From assembly GCA_902489745.1 (NCBI GenBank), contig CABUBB010000005.1, positions 62,001 to 126,000 on the forward strand: DNA of 64,000 nt, written 5' to 3'. Below, in pieces: positions 33,054 through 41,189 of the stretch. The position numbers and the translations under genes are program-made. The notes beneath the pieces are model-generated. The model saw nothing but the letters and a program-made list of their open reading frames with translations, was not told where the DNA came from and ran no database searches. Source of the stretch: Metaruminococcus_A sp003150405 (lineage in GTDB: Bacteria; Bacillota; Clostridia; Oscillospirales; Ruminococcaceae). Every line of letters begins with the position of its first letter. Within the stretch, counting starts at the first letter, position 1.

Positions 33054-33593
33054 TTATTTCGAATACACTTCCGGCTTTAAAACGCCGACATACGGCAGGT
33101 TGCGGTACTTTTCCGCGTAATCAAGCCCATAGCCGACTACAAATTCATCCGGCACCACAAAACCAAAATAGTCCGCAGCAACATCCGCCTGACGGCGTTC
33201 CGGCTTGTCAAGCAGGGTGCAAAGACGGATCGAGCTCGGCCCGCGCTGCCGCAGCATTTCGGTGATGTAACTCAATGTCATGCCGCTGTCCAGTATATCC
33301 TCCACAATCAGCAAATCCTTGCCTTCAAGCTGCTGATCCAAATCCTTGATGATTTTGACCACGCCGGAGGTCTTAACATCTTTTCCATAGCTGGATACCG
33401 ACATAAAATCAATTTCACAGGGGATGGTAATGGCGCGCATTAAGTCCGCCATAAACACGACTGAACCCTTGAGCACGCTTACCATCATAAGATTTTTGCC
33501 TGCGTAATCGGCGCTGATTTTTGTACCGAGTTCTTCCACCTTGGCCTTCAGCTCCTGTTCGCTGATTAAGACCTTTAAAATATCGTTTGTCAT
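33054..33593 (-). CDS. hpt: Hypoxanthine phosphoribosyltransferase
   Basis: The 179-aa product has the type I PRTase PRPP loop LLIVEDILDSGMTLSYI (about 95-111), VSVLKGSVVFMADLMR and FVVGYGLDYAEKYRNLPYVG at the C terminus. It salvages hypoxanthine/guanine to IMP/GMP. The ATG overlaps the tilS stop (ATGA). Length is normal. Confidence 0.96.
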   Translation of the reverse strand: MTNDILKVLISEQELKAKVEELGTKISADYAGKNLMMVSVLKGSVVFMADLMRAITIPCEIDFMSVSSYGKDVKTSGVVKIIKDLDQQLEGKDLLIVEDILDSGMTLSYITEMLRQRGPSSIRLCTLLDKPERRQADVAADYFGFVVPDEFVVGYGLDYAEKYRNLPYVGVLKPEVYSK

Positions 33594-34957
33594 TGTCTGT
33601 TTCCTTTCAAACAGTCATTCCGCCGGAGCACAAGACAGCGTATTGTACTGCCGCTACACTGAACGCGTTTGTCCACGCCAAAGCCTTCAACCCAAACCGG
33701 ACCCACTTCATCGCACAGCACCGCAAGTCTGCCGCGCTGTTCAAGCGGGACGCCCGCTTCATTGAACAGTTTCTTCAGGGTTTTGGTCACACCGCGCTGC
33801 GGCAGTGAGAGGGCATCTCCACCTCTCCGCTGACGGAACATCAGTTTGCCTTTTATTTTATCATAGTCCAAAATTGCAAATGAGAAATTTTTATTAACAA
33901 TTTCCACCAATTCCGTGTGCGGCACAATAGTTATATTATAGGCGACTCCGCTTGGTAATGTCAACAATCCTGTACGAAATGGCAATTTAAAAAAAGGAAA
34001 CGGCGCCTGATCCCCGGAAAAACACAAAACATCTTTTCGCACTTCAGCCCAAAGGCCGGCGGCCATACTTATTTTCCCGTATTTGGCCAAAATTATTTGG
34101 CAGAGTCCTTCAATTTTTTCGCGTTCGGCTGCAACGCCGTTTTCCCGGCAGGCAAGCATCAGCGCACGATCACGGATAGCAGGCGGCTGCGCAGCAAGCG
34201 CCTGTACATTATAACCGCCGTCTGTGTCTGCGTCGCAGAGAGCCCGCACCGCTGTCTGCGTCAGGTATTCCTCATCCGCACGCAGGGCCGCAAGGGTTCG
34301 CGCCAATGACTGCTCAGCGGAGGGATTGAGCGTTTTCAGCTGAGGCAGGATATACTTCCGTACCCGGTTGCGTGCATATTCATCCGAAGTGTTGGTGCTG
34401 TCGGTGACATACTGGAGGCCGTTTGCCGCACAGTAGTCCTCTACCTGTTCCCGCGTGATCTCCAAAAAAGGCCGGATAATCCGCCCGCGCACCAGCGGGA
34501 TGCCACACAGCCCTTTGAGCCCAGTGCCGCGCGCCAGGCGGAACAGCAGCGTCTCTGCGTTGTCGGAAAGGGTATGTGCCGTTGCAATTTTTGCAGTTTC
34601 TCCGTATTTCGCCGCAGTTTCATGAAAAAAACGGTAACGCAACGCGCGACCGCATTCTTCTTCCCCCAGCCTTTGTTCCCGGGCAAGCGCCCGTACATCG
34701 CAGGATAAAACATGACAAGGCACAGAAAGCTCCGCGCACAGCGTTTGCACAAAACGCATATCGCGGTCGCTCTCTGCGCCCCTTAACTGATGATTGACAT
34801 GACAGACCGCTAGCTTTAAGCGGAGCTCCGGCAGACCGCTGTTTAAAAAATGAAGCAGTGCGACTGAATCCGCTCCGCCGGATACCCCAACGACGACGGT
34901 ATCGCCCTTATGCAGCATTTCATTTTGCTTAATTGTCCGCCGTACTTGTTCTATCAT
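33590..34957 (-). CDS. tilS: tRNA(Ile)-lysidine synthetase
   Basis: The 455-aa product has the PP-loop VVVGVSGGADSVALLHFL (about 20-37), an HQLRGAESDRD segment, and HTLSDNAETLLFRLARGTGLKGL, all typical of TilS. A C-terminal TilS domain follows (LPQRGVTKTLKKLFNEAGVPLEQR). It changes C34 of tRNA-Ile2(CAU) to lysidine and is essential. The ATG at 34957 overlaps the dnaB stop and starts the homology (MIEQVRRTI); a longer frame runs back into dnaB but is not needed. Confidence 0.95.
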   Translation of the reverse strand: MIEQVRRTIKQNEMLHKGDTVVVGVSGGADSVALLHFLNSGLPELRLKLAVCHVNHQLRGAESDRDMRFVQTLCAELSVPCHVLSCDVRALAREQRLGEEECGRALRYRFFHETAAKYGETAKIATAHTLSDNAETLLFRLARGTGLKGLCGIPLVRGRIIRPFLEITREQVEDYCAANGLQYVTDSTNTSDEYARNRVRKYILPQLKTLNPSAEQSLARTLAALRADEEYLTQTAVRALCDADTDGGYNVQALAAQPPAIRDRALMLACRENGVAAEREKIEGLCQIILAKYGKISMAAGLWAEVRKDVLCFSGDQAPFPFFKLPFRTGLLTLPSGVAYNITIVPHTELVEIVNKNFSFAILDYDKIKGKLMFRQRRGGDALSLPQRGVTKTLKKLFNEAGVPLEQRGRLAVLCDEVGPVWVEGFGVDKRVQCSGSTIRCLVLRRNDCLKGNRQ

Positions 34958-36303
34958 TCCCGGTAATTCTCCAACGAGGTAAACAGGGTATGAGCACCGT
35001 CCCAGTGCAGGCGCACTGTATCGGTCTCGCCATGACGGTTTTTGGCGACAATGCACTCCGCCACGTTCTGTTCCTCAGATTCTTCGTTGTAATAAGCATC
35101 ACGATATAAAAACATGACAATGTCCGCATCCTGCTCAATCGAGCCGGATTCACGCAGGTCGGACAACATGGGGCGGTGATCGGTCCTGGAGTCCGGCGAA
35201 CGGGAAAGCTGACTCAGCGTAACGACCGGAACATTCATTTCCTTCGCCATAATTTTCAGATTTCGGGTAATTTCAGAAACCTCCTGCACGCGGTTGCCGT
35301 CCCGGCGGCCGGTGCTCATGAGCTGGAGGTAGTCAATGACGACCAACCCCAAATCCGGCAGACGGCGCAGCTTGGCCTTCATATCCGCCACCGTCGCACT
35401 TGGGATATCGTCAAGGTAAATCTCGGTCTGAGACAGGATTTCTGCTGCCGAGGCGAGCCGCACCCATTCCTCCGCCGAAAGAGTGCCCATGCGCAGGTTG
35501 TGGCCGGAAATCCGCGCCTCACTCGACAGCATGCGGCTGACCAGCTGCTCCTTTGACATCTCCAATGAAAAAATAGCGACCTGCTTTTTGGAGGTTTTGG
35601 CCACATTGGAGGCGAGGTTGAGCACAAACGCCGTTTTGCCCATTGCAGGGCGGGCGGCGATCAGAATCAGGTCGGATTTATTCAACCCGGTGGTAATGCG
35701 GTCCAGCGCCGAAAAGCCGGTTTTCAGGCCCAGGTACTGGTTGCGGTCCTCTGAGCTCAGCTTTTGGAGCTGATCATAAGTCTGGATGATAACGTCGTTG
35801 ATTTTGGTCAGACCGGTCGCATCGCGCCCCTGCCGGATTTCATAAATACGCTGTTCCGCCAGATCCAGCATGTTTTTTGCATTGCCCTGGGCTTCATTCA
35901 CATTGTCAATGATTTCATGCGCCACCTGAATAAGCGAACGCAGGTAATGACGTTCCTGCACAATGCGGCAATAGCTCTCCACATTGGCGGTGGTCGGCAC
36001 CATTTCCATGAGCTGGGCTAGGTAAACCTTTGCCGCCTGCTCGGAGTCAAAAATCTGGGCCGAAACCGCTTCGTCCAGCACCGTGATGTAGTCAATCGAC
36101 TTGGCGGTGGAGAACATGGAAATCATCAGCGAAAAAAGCTGCTGGTGCTGCCTTAAATAAAAAGAATCGCTCTTGATATACTCAAGCGCGGTTGAAATAC
36201 AGCCCGGATCCAACAGGATAGCCCCCAGCACCGACTGCTCTGCTTCGATGCTGTGCGGGAGCTGCCCGGTTGTTTCCAGGGTAAGGGGTTCACCAACTGC
36301 CAT
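34954..36303 (-). CDS. dnaB: Replicative DNA helicase
   Basis: The 449-aa product has the DnaB N-terminal domain (PHSIEAEQSVLGAILLDPG) and the RecA-like helicase domain with Walker A IAARPAMGKTAFVLN (about 210), FSLEMSKEQL, Walker B LVVIDYLQLMS and LSQLSRSPDSR. No intein is present and the length is standard. It lies 16 bp after rplI with TTGGAGG before the ATG. Confidence 0.97.
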   Translation of the reverse strand: MAVGEPLTLETTGQLPHSIEAEQSVLGAILLDPGCISTALEYIKSDSFYLRQHQQLFSLMISMFSTAKSIDYITVLDEAVSAQIFDSEQAAKVYLAQLMEMVPTTANVESYCRIVQERHYLRSLIQVAHEIIDNVNEAQGNAKNMLDLAEQRIYEIRQGRDATGLTKINDVIIQTYDQLQKLSSEDRNQYLGLKTGFSALDRITTGLNKSDLILIAARPAMGKTAFVLNLASNVAKTSKKQVAIFSLEMSKEQLVSRMLSSEARISGHNLRMGTLSAEEWVRLASAAEILSQTEIYLDDIPSATVADMKAKLRRLPDLGLVVIDYLQLMSTGRRDGNRVQEVSEITRNLKIMAKEMNVPVVTLSQLSRSPDSRTDHRPMLSDLRESGSIEQDADIVMFLYRDAYYNEESEEQNVAECIVAKNRHGETDTVRLHWDGAHTLFTSLENYRE

Positions 36304-36318
36304 GCGGTACCTCCAATG

Positions 36319-36765
36319 TTATGCTTCCACAACTTCTACGCTGATTTTTGCGGATACGCCGGTGTGCAGCTTAATCTCGGCCGAAAAGACGCCGTAGCCC
36401 TTAATATCCTGTGCAAGTACAATTTTCCGTTTGTCAATATCGGCCTGGTACTGTTGTTTAAGCGCCGCCGCAACTTCTTTCGGTGTAACCGAACCAAACA
36501 GCTTGCCGTTGGCACCCGCCTTGGCAGAAACCCTGGCTGTTTTGCCCTCCAGCTTTGCCGCCATATCCTTGGCGTTTTGGAGTTCAACGTCTGCACGGTG
36601 CTGCTTCGCCGCGTCCTTCGCATTTTTTTCGTTGATGTTCTGCGCGTTTGCCTCCACTGCAAGACCGCGTTTAATCAGGAAGTTTTGGGCGTAGCCATCC
36701 GCCACGTTGACGAGGTCGCCGGCCTTACCGGTGCCTTTAACGTCCTGTTTTAAAATTACTTTCAT
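36319..36765 (-). CDS. rplI: 50S ribosomal protein L9
   Basis: The 148-aa product has the L9 N-domain KVILKQDVKGTGKAGDLVNVADGYAQNFLIKRGLAVEA and the long helix and C-domain (KLFGSVTPKEVAAAL). It binds the base of the L1 stalk. A strong AAAGGAGG precedes the ATG. Gene order gdpP-rplI-dnaB is common in Firmicutes. Confidence 0.97.
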   Translation of the reverse strand: MKVILKQDVKGTGKAGDLVNVADGYAQNFLIKRGLAVEANAQNINEKNAKDAAKQHRADVELQNAKDMAAKLEGKTARVSAKAGANGKLFGSVTPKEVAAALKQQYQADIDKRKIVLAQDIKGYGVFSAEIKLHTGVSAKISVEVVEA

Positions 36766-36806
36766 AGGTGGTTCCTCCTTTATGCAATCCGTTTGGATTC
36801 AATCAT

Positions 36807-38786
36807 TTATCGGTTTGCCTCGCTCGCAAGGCTTTCATAATAACGGTCAACCGCACGCATCAGCTGTTCTTTGGCTTCCTCCGGCGTTACGCCCTTGAGC
36901 TGACAGCCCGCCATGGTATGGTGGCCGCCGCCGCCCAGGTATTCCATGACAACCTGCACATTGATATCCCCCATAGAACGCGCGGAAATACTGATGTCGC
37001 TCCCCGTGTTGTAAATGACAAACGAAGCGTCTACCTCGGTGATGCCAAGCAATTCGTCCGCCGCCTGCGGGGCGACAATGCGGATGTCCTCAAAATTCTG
37101 GCCGCTCACCGCAATGGCGCAGTTGCGGTAAATTTCAGCGTTCTGCACCAGGCCGGAACGCCGCTGGTAGTCATCCATTGTACTCGCGAACAGCTTGCGC
37201 ACCGCAACGGTGTCTGCGCCAATGCGCCGCAGATAAGCCGCCGCCTCAAAGGTACGCACCCCGGTACGAATAACAAAGTTGCGGGTATCCAGCATGATAC
37301 CGGAAAGCAGCGCCTCCGCGTCCTCTTTGGTCGGGCGGCAGCTGTCGCCAAAATACTGGAGCAGCTCGGTCACCATCTCCGACGTAGAAGAAGCAAACGG
37401 CTCGTGGTGGAACACTACCGCATTGTCAATGTGGTTGACCATCTTGCGGTGGTGATCGATGACCACTACATTTTTACACATCCGGTACAGTTCCGGCGAC
37501 TCTACAAAAACCGGATTGTGGGTATCTACAATAATCATCAGCGTCCGGCGGGTGACATAATCCTTGGCAATCTCCGGGTGGACAAACAAATTGGCACTGC
37601 CATTATCGCTCACCTTGTTGACCAGCGAAGACGCAAGGGTGGTGTCACGATCAATCGCAATGATAGCAGAACGGCCCATCCGGCGAATAGCCTGCGCCAG
37701 TGCAATCGAACTGCCGACAGCGTCTAAATCCGAGGCACGGTGCCCCATGACAATGACATTTTCGCTGGTATCAATGAGTTCCAGCAGCGCGGTCGCTATA
37801 ATACGGCTCTTCACACGGGTATGCTTTTCAATCCCTTTGGAGATACCACCGTAAAAATCATAGCCGTTGACGGTTTTGACAACCGCCTGGTCGCCGCCGC
37901 GGCCCAGTGCCATATCCAGCGACTGACGGGCAGCCGCCTCATTTTCTCCCATGGTTTTGCCTTCACAGCCCACGCCGATGGACAGGGTGGCTGGCACCCG
38001 TTCGTTTGCAATGATTTTGCGGGTGCGGTCAAGCAGGGCAAAACGGGTTTCAATGATTTTATCGAGATGCCGCTTTTCAATCATGGCGATGTAGCGATCC
38101 TGTGAAAACCGGCGGACAAAGCCATTGGTCTCGGCGAAATACTGTTCAATTACCGTATCAATTTCACCCAGAATCTGGGATTTTTCGCTTTCCTTGGCAT
38201 TTTGCACCAGCTCGTCATAATTGTCAATAACCAGAATCATCACCGCAGGACGGGAAAGCCGGTATTCCATCGCAATATTTTTGAGCATGGTGTTATCTAC
38301 AAAGTACAGAATATCCAACGAATCCCGGTGAGTTTCCGAATGAAACCCATAAACGGTGTAATGCTTCATCGCATAGCTCAAATCCACCCCATTAGGCAGG
38401 TAAAAGCTCTCAACCAGCGTTTTGGTAATGTCGTCCAGGCTGCCGCCGTAGAGGTCATAATCCCCAAGCACGTTGGCCCGGAAGGGATCGTTGTACCATA
38501 GCACTTCACGCTTGGAGCCAACCATGAGCACCGGCAGCGGAAAACGGTTTAAAACCTCCCGGTCGTCGGTATCCAAAGACTGGGCGACCTCACTCATAAA
38601 ACGGTAGGCATCGCTGCGCAGAAAACGGAAACGAAGCACCGTGACCAGCACCATAATGATAAACAGCACCGCAAACAGCCAGGTGAGCTTGTCGTTGAGC
38701 AAAAAAGAGGCGACCAGCAATGCCCCGCAAATCAGCAGCAAAACAACCAGACAGGCTTTGATTTGCCACAGTTTTTTCGGTTTCAT
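36807..38786 (-). CDS. gdpP: GdpP-type cyclic-di-AMP phosphodiesterase (DHH family)
   Basis: The product of about 659 aa has two N-terminal membrane helices (residues 8-50), a PAS-like region (about 80-160), a degenerate GGDEF region (IETRFALLDRTRKI...) and a DHH-DHHA1 unit: GHRASDLDAVGS, IVDTHNP, VIDHHRK and the C-terminal GGGGHHTMAG. This is the domain order of Bacillus GdpP, which hydrolyses c-di-AMP. The ATG at 38786 is preferred because GGGGTG then has normal spacing; a GTG lies 9 nt upstream. Confidence 0.93.
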   Translation of the reverse strand: MKPKKLWQIKACLVVLLLICGALLVASFLLNDKLTWLFAVLFIIMVLVTVLRFRFLRSDAYRFMSEVAQSLDTDDREVLNRFPLPVLMVGSKREVLWYNDPFRANVLGDYDLYGGSLDDITKTLVESFYLPNGVDLSYAMKHYTVYGFHSETHRDSLDILYFVDNTMLKNIAMEYRLSRPAVMILVIDNYDELVQNAKESEKSQILGEIDTVIEQYFAETNGFVRRFSQDRYIAMIEKRHLDKIIETRFALLDRTRKIIANERVPATLSIGVGCEGKTMGENEAAARQSLDMALGRGGDQAVVKTVNGYDFYGGISKGIEKHTRVKSRIIATALLELIDTSENVIVMGHRASDLDAVGSSIALAQAIRRMGRSAIIAIDRDTTLASSLVNKVSDNGSANLFVHPEIAKDYVTRRTLMIIVDTHNPVFVESPELYRMCKNVVVIDHHRKMVNHIDNAVVFHHEPFASSTSEMVTELLQYFGDSCRPTKEDAEALLSGIMLDTRNFVIRTGVRTFEAAAYLRRIGADTVAVRKLFASTMDDYQRRSGLVQNAEIYRNCAIAVSGQNFEDIRIVAPQAADELLGITEVDASFVIYNTGSDISISARSMGDINVQVVMEYLGGGGHHTMAGCQLKGVTPEEAKEQLMRAVDRYYESLASEANR

Positions 38787-38882
38787 GCCAGCCACCCCTG
38801 TTCCATAGATGTAGTATAACTATTTTACATCATCTGGACCGCGGATTCAACCTCAATCCACATTAAATTTTTGCCACGCTGG

Positions 38883-40790
38883 TTAAATCTCCATGATAAT
38901 CGGGAGGATCATCGGCGCGCGTTTGGTCTTTTTATAAATGAAGTTGGACAGGTCGTCCTTAATTGCCGTCTTTATGGTGCCCCACTCCCGCACCGAACGG
39001 GAGGCGCAGTCATCAAGCACCTCAACAATACGCTGACGAGCATTATCCATCAATTCTTCAGATTCCCGCACATAGACAAACCCTCGGGAAACAATATCCG
39101 GCCCGGCAACCACCGCGCCTGAGGTGCTTTCCATGGTTACGACAACAATGATAAGCCCGTCCTGCGCCAGATGCTTGCGATCCCGTAGGACAATGGAGCC
39201 GACGTCGCCCACGCCGTAGCCGTCCACAAAGACACGCCCGGCCGGCACCGTTCCGGTCACCTTCATATCCACGCCGTCAAGCTCAATGACCTGCCCAATG
39301 TCTCCAATGAGGATGTTGGACGGCGGGATTCCCACCGCCTGGGCGAGCTGGCTGTGCTTTTTCAGGTGTTTGTACTCACCGTGTACCGGCAGGAAAAACT
39401 TGGGCTTAACCAATGAAAGCATAAGCTTGAGTTCATCCTGACAGGCGTGGCCGGAAACGTGGACGTCATACATCTTCTCAAAGACGACTTCGGCGCCCAG
39501 CTTCATCAATTCATTGATGACCCGGTTGACGTGCTTTTCGTTGCCCGGAATCGGGGTTGCAGAGATGATGATAAAGTCATCCGACGAAACCGAGACCTTG
39601 CGGTGCTCACCCGCCGCCATACGGGAAAGGGCGGACATCGGCTCGCCCTGGCTGCCGGTAGTGATAATGATGAGTTTGTCATCCGGATAACGGCCGATGG
39701 CGTCGATGTCGATCATAACCCCGTCCGGGATATGCAGATAGCCGAGCTCAAGCGCCACGTTGACGACGTTGACCATGCTGCGGCCGGAGACTGCAACCTT
39801 GCGCCCGGAGCGCACCGCGTTGTCCACAATCTGCTGGACACGATGGATGTTGGAAGAGAAGGTCGCAATGATAATACGGCGGCTTTCCGCCTGCTTAAAG
39901 AGCCGTTCAAAGGATTCCCCTACCTTGCGCTCGCTCATGGTGGAACCGGGACGCTCGGCGTTGGTGGAATCCGCGAGCAGGCAGAGCACGCCGCGGTTGC
40001 CAAGCTCGGCAAAGCGCGCGAGATCGATGATCTCGCTCTGGATGGGTGAAAAATCCACCTTAAAGTCGCCGGTCTGCACAATGATGCCCGCCGGGGTGTA
40101 AATGGCAAACGCTACCGCATCCGGAATGGAATGGTTGACACGGATAACCTCAACCGACATACAGCCCATCTTAACCATATCGTGTGGCTTGATAACGTTC
40201 AGGGTCGCCTGCCGCAGCAGGCCGTGCTCGCGGAGCTTGCCCTCCACCAGGCCAAGGGTCAGGCGGGTGCCGTAGATGGGCACGTTCACCTTTTTGAGCA
40301 GATAAGCGAGTCCGCCGATGTGATCCTCGTGCCCGTGGGTGAGGATGACACCGCGCAGGCGGTCAATGTTTTTTTCCACATAAGTGAAATCCGGGATAAC
40401 AAGGTCAACACCGAGCATATCGGCGTCTGGAAAGGCAAGGCCGCAATCGACAATAAACATGTCCTGCCCGCATTCGTAGCAGGTCATATTCTTGCCAATT
40501 TCGTTCAGGCCGCCCAGCGGGATAATCCGCACCGGGGTTTTGCGGCGTTCCTTCGCATTTCTGCCCAAGCGTTTGCGGCCGCTGGTTTTGGCCGAAGTTG
40601 TTTCAGTGCTTTCCGCATTCTGCGTATTTTTTGCTGTTTTGCTTCCATTTGCAGCAGTCTTTTTGGCGCCCCCATTTTTGGGCTGCGTGGTCTTTTTGCG
40701 CCGCGGCGCTTTTGGCTTTTCCGCTGCTCCTTTTTTGTTCTGTTGACCGGCGGCTTCGGTCATACCGGTCTTTTCTTTCAATTCTGCCAT
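38883..40790 (-). CDS. Ribonuclease J with a basic N-terminal extension
   Basis: The 635-aa product has the metallo-beta-lactamase motif HGHEDHIGGLAYLL (about 165), the beta-CASP segments (ATFSSNIHRVQQI, GRSMVNV, TGSQGEPMSALSRMA), HVSGHACQDELKLM and FLPVHGEYKHL. RNase J has 5'-to-3' exonuclease and endonuclease activity in mRNA and rRNA maturation. The first 84 residues are Lys/Ala/Thr-rich low complexity (PRRKKTTQPKNGGAKK...) and probably bind RNA or ribosomes; Bacillus RNase J1 lacks them. AAGAGG precedes the ATG at 40790. Its long leader may regulate expression. Confidence 0.93.
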   Translation of the reverse strand: MAELKEKTGMTEAAGQQNKKGAAEKPKAPRRKKTTQPKNGGAKKTAANGSKTAKNTQNAESTETTSAKTSGRKRLGRNAKERRKTPVRIIPLGGLNEIGKNMTCYECGQDMFIVDCGLAFPDADMLGVDLVIPDFTYVEKNIDRLRGVILTHGHEDHIGGLAYLLKKVNVPIYGTRLTLGLVEGKLREHGLLRQATLNVIKPHDMVKMGCMSVEVIRVNHSIPDAVAFAIYTPAGIIVQTGDFKVDFSPIQSEIIDLARFAELGNRGVLCLLADSTNAERPGSTMSERKVGESFERLFKQAESRRIIIATFSSNIHRVQQIVDNAVRSGRKVAVSGRSMVNVVNVALELGYLHIPDGVMIDIDAIGRYPDDKLIIITTGSQGEPMSALSRMAAGEHRKVSVSSDDFIIISATPIPGNEKHVNRVINELMKLGAEVVFEKMYDVHVSGHACQDELKLMLSLVKPKFFLPVHGEYKHLKKHSQLAQAVGIPPSNILIGDIGQVIELDGVDMKVTGTVPAGRVFVDGYGVGDVGSIVLRDRKHLAQDGLIIVVVTMESTSGAVVAGPDIVSRGFVYVRESEELMDNARQRIVEVLDDCASRSVREWGTIKTAIKDDLSNFIYKKTKRAPMILPIIMEI

Positions 40791-41097
40791 AAATACCTCT
40801 TTCTTTTCTCGCACTTGTATAGTTTCAGCTTGATTTTTCCGATCAAAGCCGGTTCAAACGCGCAAAAGCATACAGCAACGAAGGCCGGACAGACAGACTC
40901 CACCCCGCAGTTGTGCCTTTTGGCAGCCGAACTTTGATTATGTAACGCAGCAATACTGAAAAAAGGGCACCCACAGACCAGTACCCTTCCGCTTCCGAGC
41001 CGTTGCAGCGCTTCCTGCTTTTCATGAGAAAAATGGAATGGTGTGATAAAAAGCAGATAAAAACAAAAATCTCAACCGAACAAATAGATACACTTTT
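40791..41097 (-). other. Long leader of the RNase J gene
   Basis: About 300 nt are transcribed ahead of the RNase J start, with no coding frame that has a ribosome binding site. The stretch contains a terminator-like hairpin (40959-40988) and below it C/U-rich and G-rich blocks that could pair. Autoregulation by RNA cleavage or attenuation is possible. Confidence 0.45.
40959..40988 (-). terminator. Terminator-like hairpin inside the RNase J leader
   Basis: On the minus strand AAGGGTAC pairs with GTGCCCTT (one G-U) around a 10-nt loop and is followed by a run of T (six including the stem end). It lies about 110 nt after the promoter and 170 nt before the start codon, the place for an attenuator. 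Confidence 0.5.
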
Positions 41098-41126
41098 AGT
41101 GTAGCGTTTTGTGACAGAAATGTCAA
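41098..41126 (-). promoter_or_regulatory. Promoter of the RNase J gene
   Basis: On the minus strand consensus TTGACA (41126-41121) and TACACT (41103-41098) are exactly 17 nt apart. Confidence 0.75.
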
Positions 41127-41150
41127 GCGCCGCCCCACCTGTATGGAAAA

Positions 41151-41183
41151 CAAAAGGGAATACCCGCATAGCGCGGATATTCC
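41151..41183 (-). terminator. Terminator of the nucleotidyltransferase/mutase fusion gene
   Basis: On the minus strand GGGAATA...TATTCCC with an inner CCGC/GCGG stem is followed by TTTTG TTTT, 7 nt after the stop codon. Confidence 0.85.
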
Positions 41184-41189
41184 CAAGTA

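Noticed and set aside
36768..37727. Open frame of 319 codons opposite gdpP
   Set aside because: His/Arg-rich shadow of the DHH domain region; no start signal.
40843..41025. 60-codon frame within the RNase J leader
   Set aside because: No ribosome binding site in front of the ATG, and the frame crosses the terminator-like hairpin.
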